DNA of 47,318 nt. It comes from Nakamurella sp. Its GTDB lineage: Bacteria; Actinomycetota; Actinomycetes; Mycobacteriales; Nakamurellaceae. Position numbers and translations under genes: made by a program. The stretch is taken from the NCBI GenBank assembly GCA_017848755.1, contig JAFIHI010000053.1:1-47318 (forward strand), read 5' to 3'. A model generated the notes under the pieces. The model searched no databases and was not told the DNA's origin. It worked only from the letters and a program-made list of their open reading frames with translations. Below are positions 16,875-25,042 of the stretch, piece after piece (the first letter of the stretch is position 1; each line of letters starts with the position of its first letter).

Positions 16875-18050
16875 GTGTCAGGACTGACCAAGGTAGCACT
16901 CATCACGGCCGTCGCGGCCGTCATGCTCGCCGCTGCCTGCGGAACCGACAACAATGCCAACAGCTCCGCATTGTCCACCGGCCGGGCCGGGTCAAGCGTG
17001 GCCGCGTCGGGCGCCACCTCACCCGACCCAGCGGGCACAACCACGACGAAAGCCACGACCGACGCCTTCACCGCGGCCGGCTTCTCGTGCGCCACCGGCA
17101 CGCTGCGGTCCAGCGGCTCGACCGCGCAGGGAAAGGTCATGGCGCAGCCCATCGATTCGTACAACGCCAAATGCGGTGCTTCGATCAACTCCTACGGGGG
17201 CGGCGGCTCGGGCAAGGGCGTCGCCGACTTCCTTTCCGGCCAAACGGATTTCGGCGGATCTGACTCGCCGCTGAAGCCGGCGGAGCAGGCCACGGCCAGC
17301 AAGGATCGCTGCCACAGCGCGGATGCCGTCGACCTGCCCATGGTGACCGGCCCGATCGCGATCGCGTACAACCTGCCCGGTGTCCGCGCACTTACGCTCA
17401 CCCCGGCAGCGCTGTCCGGCATTTTCGGCGGCACGATCACGTCCTGGGACGATCCGGCGATCCGCGATACCAACCCCGGCGTGGACCTGCCGAAACTGGC
17501 GATCTCAACGGTGCACCGATCCGAGGATTCCGGCACTACCGATAACTTCACCCGCTACCTGGCCGCCGCCGGCACCTGGAAGTTCCCCGGCGGCAAGGCG
17601 TGGAGCGCGCCCGGCGGAACCGGCGCGCAGGGCAGCGATGGTGTCGCGAAAGCCGTTGCGGCAACGGAAGGATCGGTCGGGTATGTCGAGTGGGGCTTCG
17701 CCCAGCAGTACCACCTGGCCATGGCCGAGATCGACAACGGCGGCGGCCCGGTCGCACTGACCGCGAAGTCCGCCGGCGCGGCTGTCGAGGCCGCCCAGAT
17801 CGTCGGCACCGGCAAGGATCTCACGCTGAAGATCGACTATGCGACGAAGACGCCGGGCGCCTACCCGATCGTCCTGGTGACCTACGAACTGGTGTGCACC
17901 GGCGGCAACGGCGCCACCGCGGATCTGCTCAAGTCCTTCCTCGGCTATGCGGCCACCGAAGGGCAGGCCGGCTTCGAATCCCTCGGCGCGGCACCGCTTC
18001 CCGCGTCGATACAGTCCCGGGTGCTCGAGGCGATCAAGGGCTTGAGCTGA
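16875..18050 (+). CDS. pstS: Phosphate ABC transporter substrate-binding lipoprotein PstS
   Basis: PstS captures phosphate outside the membrane and hands it to PstCA. The 391 residues begin with a lipoprotein signal peptide (LTKVALITAVAAVMLAAAC; lipidated Cys22) and a Ser/Thr/Ala-rich linker. The family body follows: GSTAQGKVM, INSYGGGGSGKGVADFLSGQ, FGGSDSPL and HRSEDSGTTDNFTRYL, which hold the phosphate ligands. GTG 16875 is chosen because GAGAGG precedes it and it gives a normal signal peptide; the frame stays open upstream. It is the first gene of pstSCAB, 2 nt from pstC, with a PHO box about 130 bp upstream. Confidence 0.95.
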   Translation: MSGLTKVALITAVAAVMLAAACGTDNNANSSALSTGRAGSSVAASGATSPDPAGTTTTKATTDAFTAAGFSCATGTLRSSGSTAQGKVMAQPIDSYNAKCGASINSYGGGGSGKGVADFLSGQTDFGGSDSPLKPAEQATASKDRCHSADAVDLPMVTGPIAIAYNLPGVRALTLTPAALSGIFGGTITSWDDPAIRDTNPGVDLPKLAISTVHRSEDSGTTDNFTRYLAAAGTWKFPGGKAWSAPGGTGAQGSDGVAKAVAATEGSVGYVEWGFAQQYHLAMAEIDNGGGPVALTAKSAGAAVEAAQIVGTGKDLTLKIDYATKTPGAYPIVLVTYELVCTGGNGATADLLKSFLGYAATEGQAGFESLGAAPLPASIQSRVLEAIKGLS

Positions 18051-18052
18051 CC

Positions 18053-19090
18053 GTGACAGAGATGACGAAGATCGTCGCGAAGGCGCCTTCCGGAAAGCAG
18101 GCACCGCTCGGGCCCGCGGTCGGGGGCGCCTTCCCCGGCATCCGTGCACTGCCCGGGGCGGGGCGCATCGGCGACCGTGTGTTCCGCACGCTGACGGCCG
18201 GCTCGGGAGCGCTCGTGCTGGTGACCATGGTCGCCATCGGCAGCTACCTGGTGGTCGCCGCCTGGCCCGCGCTGCACGCGAACTCCGGCAACCTGTTCAC
18301 CACACAGGTGTGGCGGCCGCAGGCCGATCCGCCGGTGTTCGGCATCGCGGCCATCGCCTTCGGCACGGTCGTGTCCTCACTCATCGCGGTCGTGATCGGG
18401 GTGCCCGTCGCGGTGGGCGTGGCGCTGGGCGTCTCGCAGTACCTGCCGCGGCGCTGGGCCAGTGTGCTCGGCGGGCTCATCGACCTGCTCGCCGCGGTGC
18501 CGTCCCTGGTGTTCGGCATGTGGGGGCTGTACTACCTCATCCCGCACACGCGCGGATTCCAGCAATGGCTGTCGACCTACCTGGGATGGATCCCGATCTT
18601 CCGCAACCGCACCGCGACACTCACCGGCCAGTACGGGCAGAGCCTGCTGATGGCCGGGATCGTGCTCGCCATCATGATCATCCCCATCGTCGCCTCTATC
18701 TGCCGCGAGGTCTTCGCGCGCACGCCAGGGCCGACCATCGACGCGGCGCTGGCCCTCGGCGCGACCCGGTGGGAGGTGATCCGGTCCGCCGTGCTGCCGT
18801 TCGGCCGGTCCGGCATCGCGTCCGCTGCGATGCTCGGCCTGGGCCGCGCCCTGGGCGAGACCATCGCGGTGGCACTGGTTCTCAGCTCGGGCTTCACCAT
18901 CAACTGGCATCTGACGGAACTCGGCGGCGACACCGTCGCGTCGACGATTGTGCTGAAGTTCGGCGAGGCCGGGAGCAGTCCGGTCGCCATCGCCGCGCTC
19001 ATGCTCGCCGGGCTGTGCCTGTTCGCCGTGACGCTCGTGGTCAACGCGACCGCCCGGCTCATCGTGGCGCGGAAGGTGGCCACGCCATGA
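18053..19090 (+). CDS. pstC: Phosphate ABC transporter permease PstC
   Basis: This is one of the two membrane subunits of the phosphate importer. The 345 residues have about six hydrophobic helices and the permease-ATPase coupling loop (AALALGATRWEVIRSAVLPF, then GRALGETIAVALVL). GTG 18053 begins 2 nt after the pstS stop, and an in-frame ATG lies 9 nt further; translational coupling favours the first. The stop overlaps the pstA start (ATGA). The frame is open far upstream into pstS, but that part is a shadow. Confidence 0.95.
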   Translation: MTEMTKIVAKAPSGKQAPLGPAVGGAFPGIRALPGAGRIGDRVFRTLTAGSGALVLVTMVAIGSYLVVAAWPALHANSGNLFTTQVWRPQADPPVFGIAAIAFGTVVSSLIAVVIGVPVAVGVALGVSQYLPRRWASVLGGLIDLLAAVPSLVFGMWGLYYLIPHTRGFQQWLSTYLGWIPIFRNRTATLTGQYGQSLLMAGIVLAIMIIPIVASICREVFARTPGPTIDAALALGATRWEVIRSAVLPFGRSGIASAAMLGLGRALGETIAVALVLSSGFTINWHLTELGGDTVASTIVLKFGEAGSSPVAIAALMLAGLCLFAVTLVVNATARLIVARKVATP

Positions 19091-20157
19091 CCACCGCCAT
19101 CTCGATCCCCCGAACCGAACGGCCCACGCTCAACGCGAAGCGCTTGCCCCGGTCCGCCCCCGGCATCGCCGGTCTTACGGCGGTTGCCGCGGCCCTCACC
19201 GCGCGCGGAATCCTGCACTGGACCGGCTACTTCACTGCGGGTTTCACCGCGGCACTGCTGTACGTGCTGCTGCTCGGTGTGTGGTCGGTCGCCGTCGAGG
19301 GCCGCCGACGCGCCACCGACCGAATCGTCGGCATCGTCGTCGGCGCCTGCCTGATCGCCGCATCCATCCCGCTCGTCATGATCCTCGGCTACATCGCGGT
19401 CAAGGGCGCACCCGCCCTGTCGCCGACGTTCCTCACCCACTCGATGAACGGCATCACCGGCGCACAGGCCGGCGGCGGTGTGTATCACGCGCTCATCGGC
19501 ACGCTGGAGCAGGTGGGGATCGCCGCGGCGGTGGCGCTGCCGATCGGGATCCTGACCGCGATCTACCTCGTCGAGTTCGGCCGCGGCGCCTTCGCCCGGG
19601 GCGTCGCGTTCTTCGTCGACGTGATGAACGGCGTCCCGTCGATCGTGGCGGGCTTGTTCGTGTTCACGTTCCTGCTGCTGGGACTGGGCCTTCGGCCGTT
19701 CGGTGCAGCCGGCTCCGTGGCGCTCGTCGTCCTGATGCTGCCGATCGTGATCCGCTCCGCGGAGGAGATGATCCGGCTCGTCCCCCACGAGCTCCGCGAG
19801 GCCAGCGATGCGCTCGGCGTGCCGCGGTGGCGGACCATCGTGAAAGTTGTTCTGCCGACGGCGCTGTCAGGACTCGTGACGGGCTCCCTACTGGCGATCT
19901 CACGCGTCGCCGGGGAAACCGCCCCGCTGATCCTGCTGGTCGGCTACAGCGCCCGGATCAACTCCGATCCGTTGTCCGGCGACCAGGCGTCGCTGCCCGT
20001 CATGATCTGGGACCAACTCGGCAAACGCTCCGGCGATGCCGGCGCGTTCGGCGAGACCCGCGCCTGGGGGGCCGCGCTGGTGCTCATCCTGCTGGTGCTG
20101 GCGGTGAACCTCGCGGCCCGCCTGCTGGCCAGGCTCACGGGCCCTCGCTCGTGGTAG
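19087..20157 (+). CDS. pstA: Phosphate ABC transporter permease PstA
   Basis: This is the second permease subunit of the phosphate importer, with 356 residues and about eight hydrophobic segments, slightly longer than PstA of E. coli because of additional N-terminal helices. Conserved parts are DVMNGVPSIVAGLF, the coupling loop REASDALGVPRWRTIVKVVL and AISRVAGETAPLIL. The start overlaps the pstC stop by four bases (ATGA), showing translational coupling. A 76-bp gap separates it from pstB, with no clear promoter in it. Confidence 0.95.
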   Translation: MTTAISIPRTERPTLNAKRLPRSAPGIAGLTAVAAALTARGILHWTGYFTAGFTAALLYVLLLGVWSVAVEGRRRATDRIVGIVVGACLIAASIPLVMILGYIAVKGAPALSPTFLTHSMNGITGAQAGGGVYHALIGTLEQVGIAAAVALPIGILTAIYLVEFGRGAFARGVAFFVDVMNGVPSIVAGLFVFTFLLLGLGLRPFGAAGSVALVVLMLPIVIRSAEEMIRLVPHELREASDALGVPRWRTIVKVVLPTALSGLVTGSLLAISRVAGETAPLILLVGYSARINSDPLSGDQASLPVMIWDQLGKRSGDAGAFGETRAWGAALVLILLVLAVNLAARLLARLTGPRSW

Positions 20158-20233
20158 CCGTCGCCGGCCACGGCATGAGCCCGAAAACAGCGCCAACCCA
20201 CGAAAGCAATAGCGACAAACAGAAAGGGCCACC

Positions 20234-21013
20234 ATGCCCCCTCGCATAGACGTCCACAACCTCGACGCGTACTACGGCGATTTCCGCGCCGTGGAGGGGG
20301 TGACCATATCCGTCGAACCCGGCGAGGTCACCGCCCTCATCGGCCCGTCCGGCTGCGGCAAGTCGACGTTCCTGCGCACCATCAACCGCATGCACGAGGT
20401 GACGCCGGGCGGCCGCGTCCAGGGTTCGGTCCGTCTGGACGGCCAGGACCTCTACGGCCGGGACATCGACCCCACCGCGGTCCGCCGCACCGTGGGCATG
20501 GTCTTCCAACGCCCGAACCCCTTTCCCACCATGTCCATCTACGACAACGTGATCGCCGGCGACAAGATCGCCGGGATCAAGCGGCGTAAGGCCGTCTTCG
20601 ACGACATCGTCGAATCGTCGCTGCGCGCCGCGAACCTCTGGCAGGAGGTGGCCCATCGGCTGCACAAGACCGGGGCGTCGCTCTCCGGCGGACAGCAGCA
20701 GCGGCTGTGCATTGCCCGCGCCATCGCCGTGCAACCGGCCGTACTGCTCATGGACGAACCGTGCTCGGCGCTCGACCCCATCTCCACGCTGGCCGTGGAA
20801 TCGCTGATCACGCAACTGAAGTCGGACTACACCATCGTCATCGTGACGCACAACATGCAGCAGGCGGCACGGGTATCCGACCGCACGGCATTTTTCACCG
20901 TGGCCGATCAGGGCATGCCCGGTCGGCTCGTGGAGTACGGGCCGACGGCCGAGATCTTTACGGCGGCAACGCACCAGGCGACGCGCGACTATGTCGGGGG
21001 ACGGTTCGGGTAG
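20234..21013 (+). CDS. pstB: Phosphate ABC transporter ATP-binding protein PstB
   Basis: This ATPase of the phosphate importer has 259 residues, the normal PstB length. It shows Walker A (GPSGCGKST), Q-loop ([20 protein letters not shown]), ABC signature ([14 protein letters not shown]), Walker B ([12 protein letters not shown]) and switch His ([13 protein letters not shown]). The RPNPFP sequence after the Q-loop is typical of PstB. An AAAGGG ribosome site lies just before the ATG. No phoU gene follows; a kinase/regulator pair comes next. Confidence 0.96.
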   Translation: MPPRIDVHNLDAYYGDFRAVEGVTISVEPGEVTALIGPSGCGKSTFLRTINRMHEVTPGGRVQGSVRLDGQDLYGRDIDPTAVRRTVGMVFQRPNPFPTMSIYDNVIAGDKIAGIKRRKAVFDDIVESSLRAANLWQEVAHRLHKTGASLSGGQQQRLCIARAIAVQPAVLLMDEPCSALDPISTLAVESLITQLKSDYTIVIVTHNMQQAARVSDRTAFFTVADQGMPGRLVEYGPTAEIFTAATHQATRDYVGGRFG

Positions 21014-21132
21014 ATCATGACGACGTCCTCGCGCGCCGCCGCGGCACCGCCCGGCGAACGCGCCGCATCGCGACGCACCGTCGCTCCCCCCCTCCCCCCG
21101 TCGCCGGGCCGACCGTTTATGACGATGTTCCC

Positions 21133-21138
21133 TACGAT
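21133..21138 (+). promoter_or_regulatory. -10 element for leaderless senX3-like gene
   Basis: TACGAT lies 6 nt before GTG 21145. The 14-mer CCCTACGATGGCAC (21130-21143) is identical to the one at the pmt start (2382-2395). Confidence 0.5.
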
Positions 21139-21144
21139 GGCACC

Positions 21145-22356
21145 GTGCGGGACACCCACGCGGCCGGGGCCGTGACACCGGCGATCGGCCTCGTGACTGG
21201 CCCTGCCGCCGGGCGGCACTGGCTCCGGCGGCGCGCCGCCCGCGCGACTACCCAGGCGATCGCCGAACAGGCGCTCGCAGCCGCCCCCGCGGGCCACGTG
21301 GTACTAGGCCCGCGCGGCGAACTGCTGCTGTGCAACGAGAGCGCGCGGCGGCTCGGCATCGTCGCGGGAGACATCGTGGATCCGCGCATCGTCGAGCGGG
21401 CCCTTTTGCCTGCGCAGACAGGCACGATCGCACCCGGAGCGATGCGGGACGGGCAGGCGGCCGCGCAGACGGCCGCGCAGATGACGGCGCAGGCAGCGAC
21501 ACACGCGGCGCCCGAGCAGGTGTGGCAATCGGTCGGCGAGCCGGGACGTCCCGAGGTGCTGCAGTTGCGGGCCCACGCGCTCGGTGACGGACTCACGTTG
21601 ATCACCGCCACCGACGAAACGGCCGCACACCACACGGAACTCGTCCGTCGCGACTTCATCGCGAACGTCTCGCACGAACTGAAGTCCCCCGTCACCGCGC
21701 TCGGCCTGCTCGCCGAGGCCGTGACCGAGGCCGCCGACAGTGCCGACACGGTCCGCGGTTTCGCCGAGCGCATGCGGCGCGAGACGTCCCGGCTCGGCAC
21801 CCTCATCACCGAGCTCATCGCGCTGTCCGCGCTGCAGAACGGCACGCTGGACGAGCCCGACCTCGTGGCCGTCGACGACGTGATCGCCGACGGGGCCGAT
21901 CGGCCGGCGATCGCGGCCTCGGCCAAGAACATCGTCATACACGTCGACAACACCACCGGCGCCGTCGTTCTCGGCGATCGCAGCCTGCTCACCACGGCGC
22001 TGGGGAACCTGGTGGAGAACGCCGTCAACTATTCGGAACCCGGTTCCACGGTGAACGTCTCGAGTACGCTGCGCCGCGGCCACGTGCACATCGCCGTCTC
22101 GGACCGAGGTATCGGGATCGCGCCGAAGGACCAGCAGCGGATCTTCGAGCGGTTCTTCCGGGCCGATCCCGCGCGCTCCCGCGCCACGGGCGGCACCGGT
22201 CTGGGGTTGGCCATTGTGAAACACATAGCCACCAACCACGGCGGGTCCATCCAGGTCTTCAGCCGCGAAGGGATCGGCTCCACGTTCACCCTGCGGCTGC
22301 CGCTCGCCGGCCCGGTCGCCCGCCCCACACCGCCCCGACCCCCGGAGGATCGATGA
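21145..22356 (+). CDS. SenX3-like sensor histidine kinase lacking membrane segments
   Basis: The 403-residue kinase pairs with the RegX3-like regulator. From about residue 43 a PAS-like domain resembles SenX3 (GHVVLGPRGELLLCNESARR), interrupted by an Ala/Gln/Thr-rich stretch (AAAQTAAQMTAQAAT, 105-119). The dimerisation box carries the phospho-His177 (FIANVSHELKSPV), and the ATPase domain has N (GNLVENAVNYS), G1 (SDRGIGIA), F (FERFFR) and G2 (GGTGLGLAIVKH) boxes. Unlike SenX3 it has no N-terminal transmembrane helices, and none is found in the upstream frames back to pstB. GTG 21145 follows a TACGAT -10 by 6 nt. The stop overlaps the regX3 start. Confidence 0.9.
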   Translation: MRDTHAAGAVTPAIGLVTGPAAGRHWLRRRAARATTQAIAEQALAAAPAGHVVLGPRGELLLCNESARRLGIVAGDIVDPRIVERALLPAQTGTIAPGAMRDGQAAAQTAAQMTAQAATHAAPEQVWQSVGEPGRPEVLQLRAHALGDGLTLITATDETAAHHTELVRRDFIANVSHELKSPVTALGLLAEAVTEAADSADTVRGFAERMRRETSRLGTLITELIALSALQNGTLDEPDLVAVDDVIADGADRPAIAASAKNIVIHVDNTTGAVVLGDRSLLTTALGNLVENAVNYSEPGSTVNVSSTLRRGHVHIAVSDRGIGIAPKDQQRIFERFFRADPARSRATGGTGLGLAIVKHIATNHGGSIQVFSREGIGSTFTLRLPLAGPVARPTPPRPPEDR

Positions 22357-23030
22357 CGCGCGTGCTCATCGTCGAAGACGAAGACGCCATGGCCGAACCG
22401 CTGGCATTCCTGCTGCGGCGCGAGGGTTTCGACGTGGCCATCGCGGCGACAGGGCCGGACGGCGTCGCCGAGTTCGACCGTGGCGGAGCAGATGTCGTGC
22501 TGCTCGACCTCATGCTGCCCGGCATGAACGGGACCGACGTGCTGCGCGAGTTGCGCAACCGCGGGCCGGTGCCGGTTATCATGGTCACCGCCCGGGACGC
22601 CGAGATCGACCGCATCGTCGGGTTGGAACTCGGCGCCGACGACTACGTCACCAAGCCGTACTCGGCGCGCGAGTTGATCGCCCGCATCCGTGCCGTCTTG
22701 CGCCGCAGCGAGACCGTCGACGCAGATGACGACGTGCTGGTCTGCGGCCCGATCCGGATGGACGTGGACCGCCATCAGGTGAGCGTCGCGGGTACGCCGA
22801 CGGCCCTGCCGCTCCGGGAGTTCGAACTACTCGAATACCTGCTGCGGAACGCGGGCCGGGTGCTCACCCGCGAACAGCTGATCCGGCACGTGTGGGGCGC
22901 GGACTACGTCGGCGACACGAAGACCCTCGACGTGCACATCAAACGGCTCCGGTCGAAGATCGAGCCGGATCCGTCGGCGCCAAAGATCCTGCTGACCGTG
23001 CGCGGTCTGGGCTACAAGATCACCGGGTAG
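22353..23030 (+). CDS. regX3: RegX3-like phosphate response regulator
   Basis: This OmpR/PhoB-family response regulator of 225 residues very probably activates pst and other phosphate genes. The receiver domain has the acidic pocket (VEDED, 7-11), phospho-acceptor Asp52 (VVLLDLMLPG), MVTAR and the Lys of DDYVTKPYS. The winged-helix domain (LREFELLEYLLRNAGRVLTR) ends with the wing VRGLGYKITG. It overlaps the kinase stop by four bases (ATGA). The PHO-box-like repeats before pstS are the likely binding site. Confidence 0.94.
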   Translation: MTRVLIVEDEDAMAEPLAFLLRREGFDVAIAATGPDGVAEFDRGGADVVLLDLMLPGMNGTDVLRELRNRGPVPVIMVTARDAEIDRIVGLELGADDYVTKPYSARELIARIRAVLRRSETVDADDDVLVCGPIRMDVDRHQVSVAGTPTALPLREFELLEYLLRNAGRVLTREQLIRHVWGADYVGDTKTLDVHIKRLRSKIEPDPSAPKILLTVRGLGYKITG

Positions 23031-23157
23031 CCCGCTCTGGTACGACGATAGGCCCTGCGGCGTAAGGACTTTCGACACTGGTACCCCTGCGGATGCGGTG
23101 GCAGGGTGGCGATAGGTCGTGAACGTCTCGGCCGGAGAACGACGGGAGAAAACGGTC

Positions 23158-24213
23158 ATGAAGGCACTCGTCTACCACGGGCCCAATCAGAAGTCCTGGG
23201 AGGAGGTCCCGGACCCGACGATCAAAGATCCGACAGACGTGATCGTCAAGGTGGAGACCACCACGATCTGCGGCACCGATCTGCACATCCTCAAGGGCGA
23301 TGTGCCGGCCGTGACGGAGGGGCGGACCCTGGGCCACGAGGGCGTCGGCACCGTGACCGAGGTGGGTTCCGCGGTGAGCACTGTCGCGCCGGGTGACCGG
23401 GTGATCATCTCGTGCATCAGCGCCTGCGGGTCGTGCGAGTACTGCCATCAGGGCCTGTACGCGCACTGCCTGGCCGATGAGGGCGCCAGCGGCATCGGCT
23501 GGATCTTCGGGCACCTGATCGACGGCACCCAGGCGGAGTTCGTGCGCGTTCCGTTCGGCGACAACTCGCTGTACAAGATCCCGGCCGGAGTCAGCGACGA
23601 GGCGGCGGTGATGCTGTCGGACATCCTGCCCACCGGATTCGAGATCGGCGTGCGGTACGGCGATGTGCAACCGGGCGACATCGTTGCGGTGGTCGGCGCG
23701 GGCCCGGTCGGTCTGGCCGCCATGATGACATCGGGCCTCTACGGGGCATCGCGCGTGATCGCGCTGGACCTCGATGCCAATCGCCGCGAGCTCGCGCGCG
23801 AGTTCGGCGCCACGGACAGCGTGGATTCCGGCGCCCCGGACTGGGTCGAGCAGGTTCTGGCGATGACCGACGGGCTCGGCGTCGATGTCGCGATCGAGGC
23901 GGTCGGCGTGCCGACGACCTTCGATGCCTGCACCCGGATTGTCCGGCCCGGTGGGTCGATCGCGAACGTCGGCGTGCACGGCAAGCCGGTGCAGCTGAAC
24001 CTGCAGGATCTGTGGATCAAGGACCTGGCGATCACCATGGGCCTGGTGAGCACCTCGACCACGCCGATGCTGCTCAAGCTGGTGGCGCAGCACAAGCTGG
24101 CCGCGGAGAAGTTCGCCACCCATCACTTCGGCTTCGACCAGTTCCTCGAGGCCTACGATACGTTCGCCGACGCCGCGAACAGCAAGGCGTTGAAGGTCAT
24201 CATCAAGCGGTGA
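23158..24213 (+). CDS. Zinc-dependent alcohol dehydrogenase
   Basis: This medium-chain dehydrogenase has 351 residues. Catalytic zinc ligands are Cys38 (TTTICGTDLH) and His60/Glu61 (GHEGVG); the structural zinc site is Cys90, Cys93, Cys96 and Cys104. The NAD(P)-binding VVGAGPVGLAAM lies near 180. The GTDLHILKGDVPAV context and PTGFEIG resemble actinobacterial alcohol/formaldehyde-type dehydrogenases, but the substrate is not fixed. The ATG at 23158 has GGGAGA upstream. It stands alone after regX3 and converges on the kdp operon, with a double hairpin between. Confidence 0.93.
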   Translation: MKALVYHGPNQKSWEEVPDPTIKDPTDVIVKVETTTICGTDLHILKGDVPAVTEGRTLGHEGVGTVTEVGSAVSTVAPGDRVIISCISACGSCEYCHQGLYAHCLADEGASGIGWIFGHLIDGTQAEFVRVPFGDNSLYKIPAGVSDEAAVMLSDILPTGFEIGVRYGDVQPGDIVAVVGAGPVGLAAMMTSGLYGASRVIALDLDANRRELAREFGATDSVDSGAPDWVEQVLAMTDGLGVDVAIEAVGVPTTFDACTRIVRPGGSIANVGVHGKPVQLNLQDLWIKDLAITMGLVSTSTTPMLLKLVAQHKLAAEKFATHHFGFDQFLEAYDTFADAANSKALKVIIKR

Positions 24214-24235
24214 CCTATCGGCGACCCGTTGACTT

Positions 24236-24295
24236 CGCCGGCACCGCTCTCAAGAGACCCGCATCGCGCTGCGGGTCTCCGGGGCGGTGCCGGCG
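24236..24295. terminator. Nested perfect double hairpin between adh and kdpE
   Basis: The outer stem CGCCGGCACCGC (24236-24247) pairs with GCGGTGCCGGCG (24284-24295). The inner stem GAGACCCGCA (24254-24263) pairs with TGCGGGTCTC (24270-24279) around a 6-nt loop. The structure lies between two convergent genes and should terminate both. Confidence 0.8.
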
Positions 24296-24348
24296 ATATT
24301 GCGTTGCCGGGCATGACGCGGCGTGGCCAGCCCCGGGCGAGAGCGCCG

Positions 24349-25038
24349 TCAGTCGCTCTCGAAGCGGTAGCCGAGCCCCGGTTCGGTGATCAGGTAGCGC
24401 GGATTCGCCGGATCGGGCTCGAGCTTGCGACGCAGCTGCGCGAGATAGACGCGCAGGTAATGATTCTCGTTCTCGTAGCCGCGGCCCCACACCTCGATCA
24501 AGAGCTGCTGCGCGGGCACCATCTTGCCGCGGTGCCGCACCAGCAGTTCGAGCAGCGACCACTCGGTGGGCGTGAGCCGCACGGGGGCCGCGTCGCGGGT
24601 GACGCGGTGCGCCGGGAGATCGACGGTGAAATCCGCGGTCCGAACCACGGCGGTCGCCGCGTCCACCGTCTCATCGATCGCGCCGCGACGCACGGCGGCG
24701 CGTACCCGTGCGAGCAGCTCGTCCATTCCGAACGGTTTGGTCACGTAGTCGTCGGCGCCGGCGTCGAGCGCCGCCACCTTCTCCGCGGACGTCGACCGGG
24801 CCGAGAGGACCAATACCGGAACGGATGTCCAGCCGCGCAAACCGGCCAGCACCTCGAGACCGTCCATATCGGGCAGGCCGAGATCGAGGACGACCACCGC
24901 GGGGCGCGAGCGGGCAACGTCGGCCAGCGCCGCGCGCCCGTCATGGGCGATCGTGACCTCATAGCCGTGCGCGCGGAGGTTGATACCGAGCGCCCTAGCG
25001 AGAGCGACATCGTCATCGACGACCAGGACGGCGGGCAT
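24349..25038 (-). CDS. kdpE: Response regulator KdpE
   Basis: This OmpR-family regulator of the kdp potassium operon has 229 residues. The receiver pocket is VVDDDVA (6-12), with phospho-acceptor Asp52 (VVVLDLGLPDMDG) and the Lys of DDYVTKPFG. The winged helix (LTPTEWSLLELLVRHRGKMV, then LRRKLEPDPANPRYLITEPG) is characteristic of KdpE. It starts 4 nt after the kdpD stop and ends the operon, which runs on the minus strand in the order F-A-B-C-D-E. A double hairpin lies beyond its stop. Confidence 0.95.
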   Translation of the reverse strand: MPAVLVVDDDVALARALGINLRAHGYEVTIAHDGRAALADVARSRPAVVVLDLGLPDMDGLEVLAGLRGWTSVPVLVLSARSTSAEKVAALDAGADDYVTKPFGMDELLARVRAAVRRGAIDETVDAATAVVRTADFTVDLPAHRVTRDAAPVRLTPTEWSLLELLVRHRGKMVPAQQLLIEVWGRGYENENHYLRVYLAQLRRKLEPDPANPRYLITEPGLGYRFESD

Positions 25039-25042
25039 CGTT

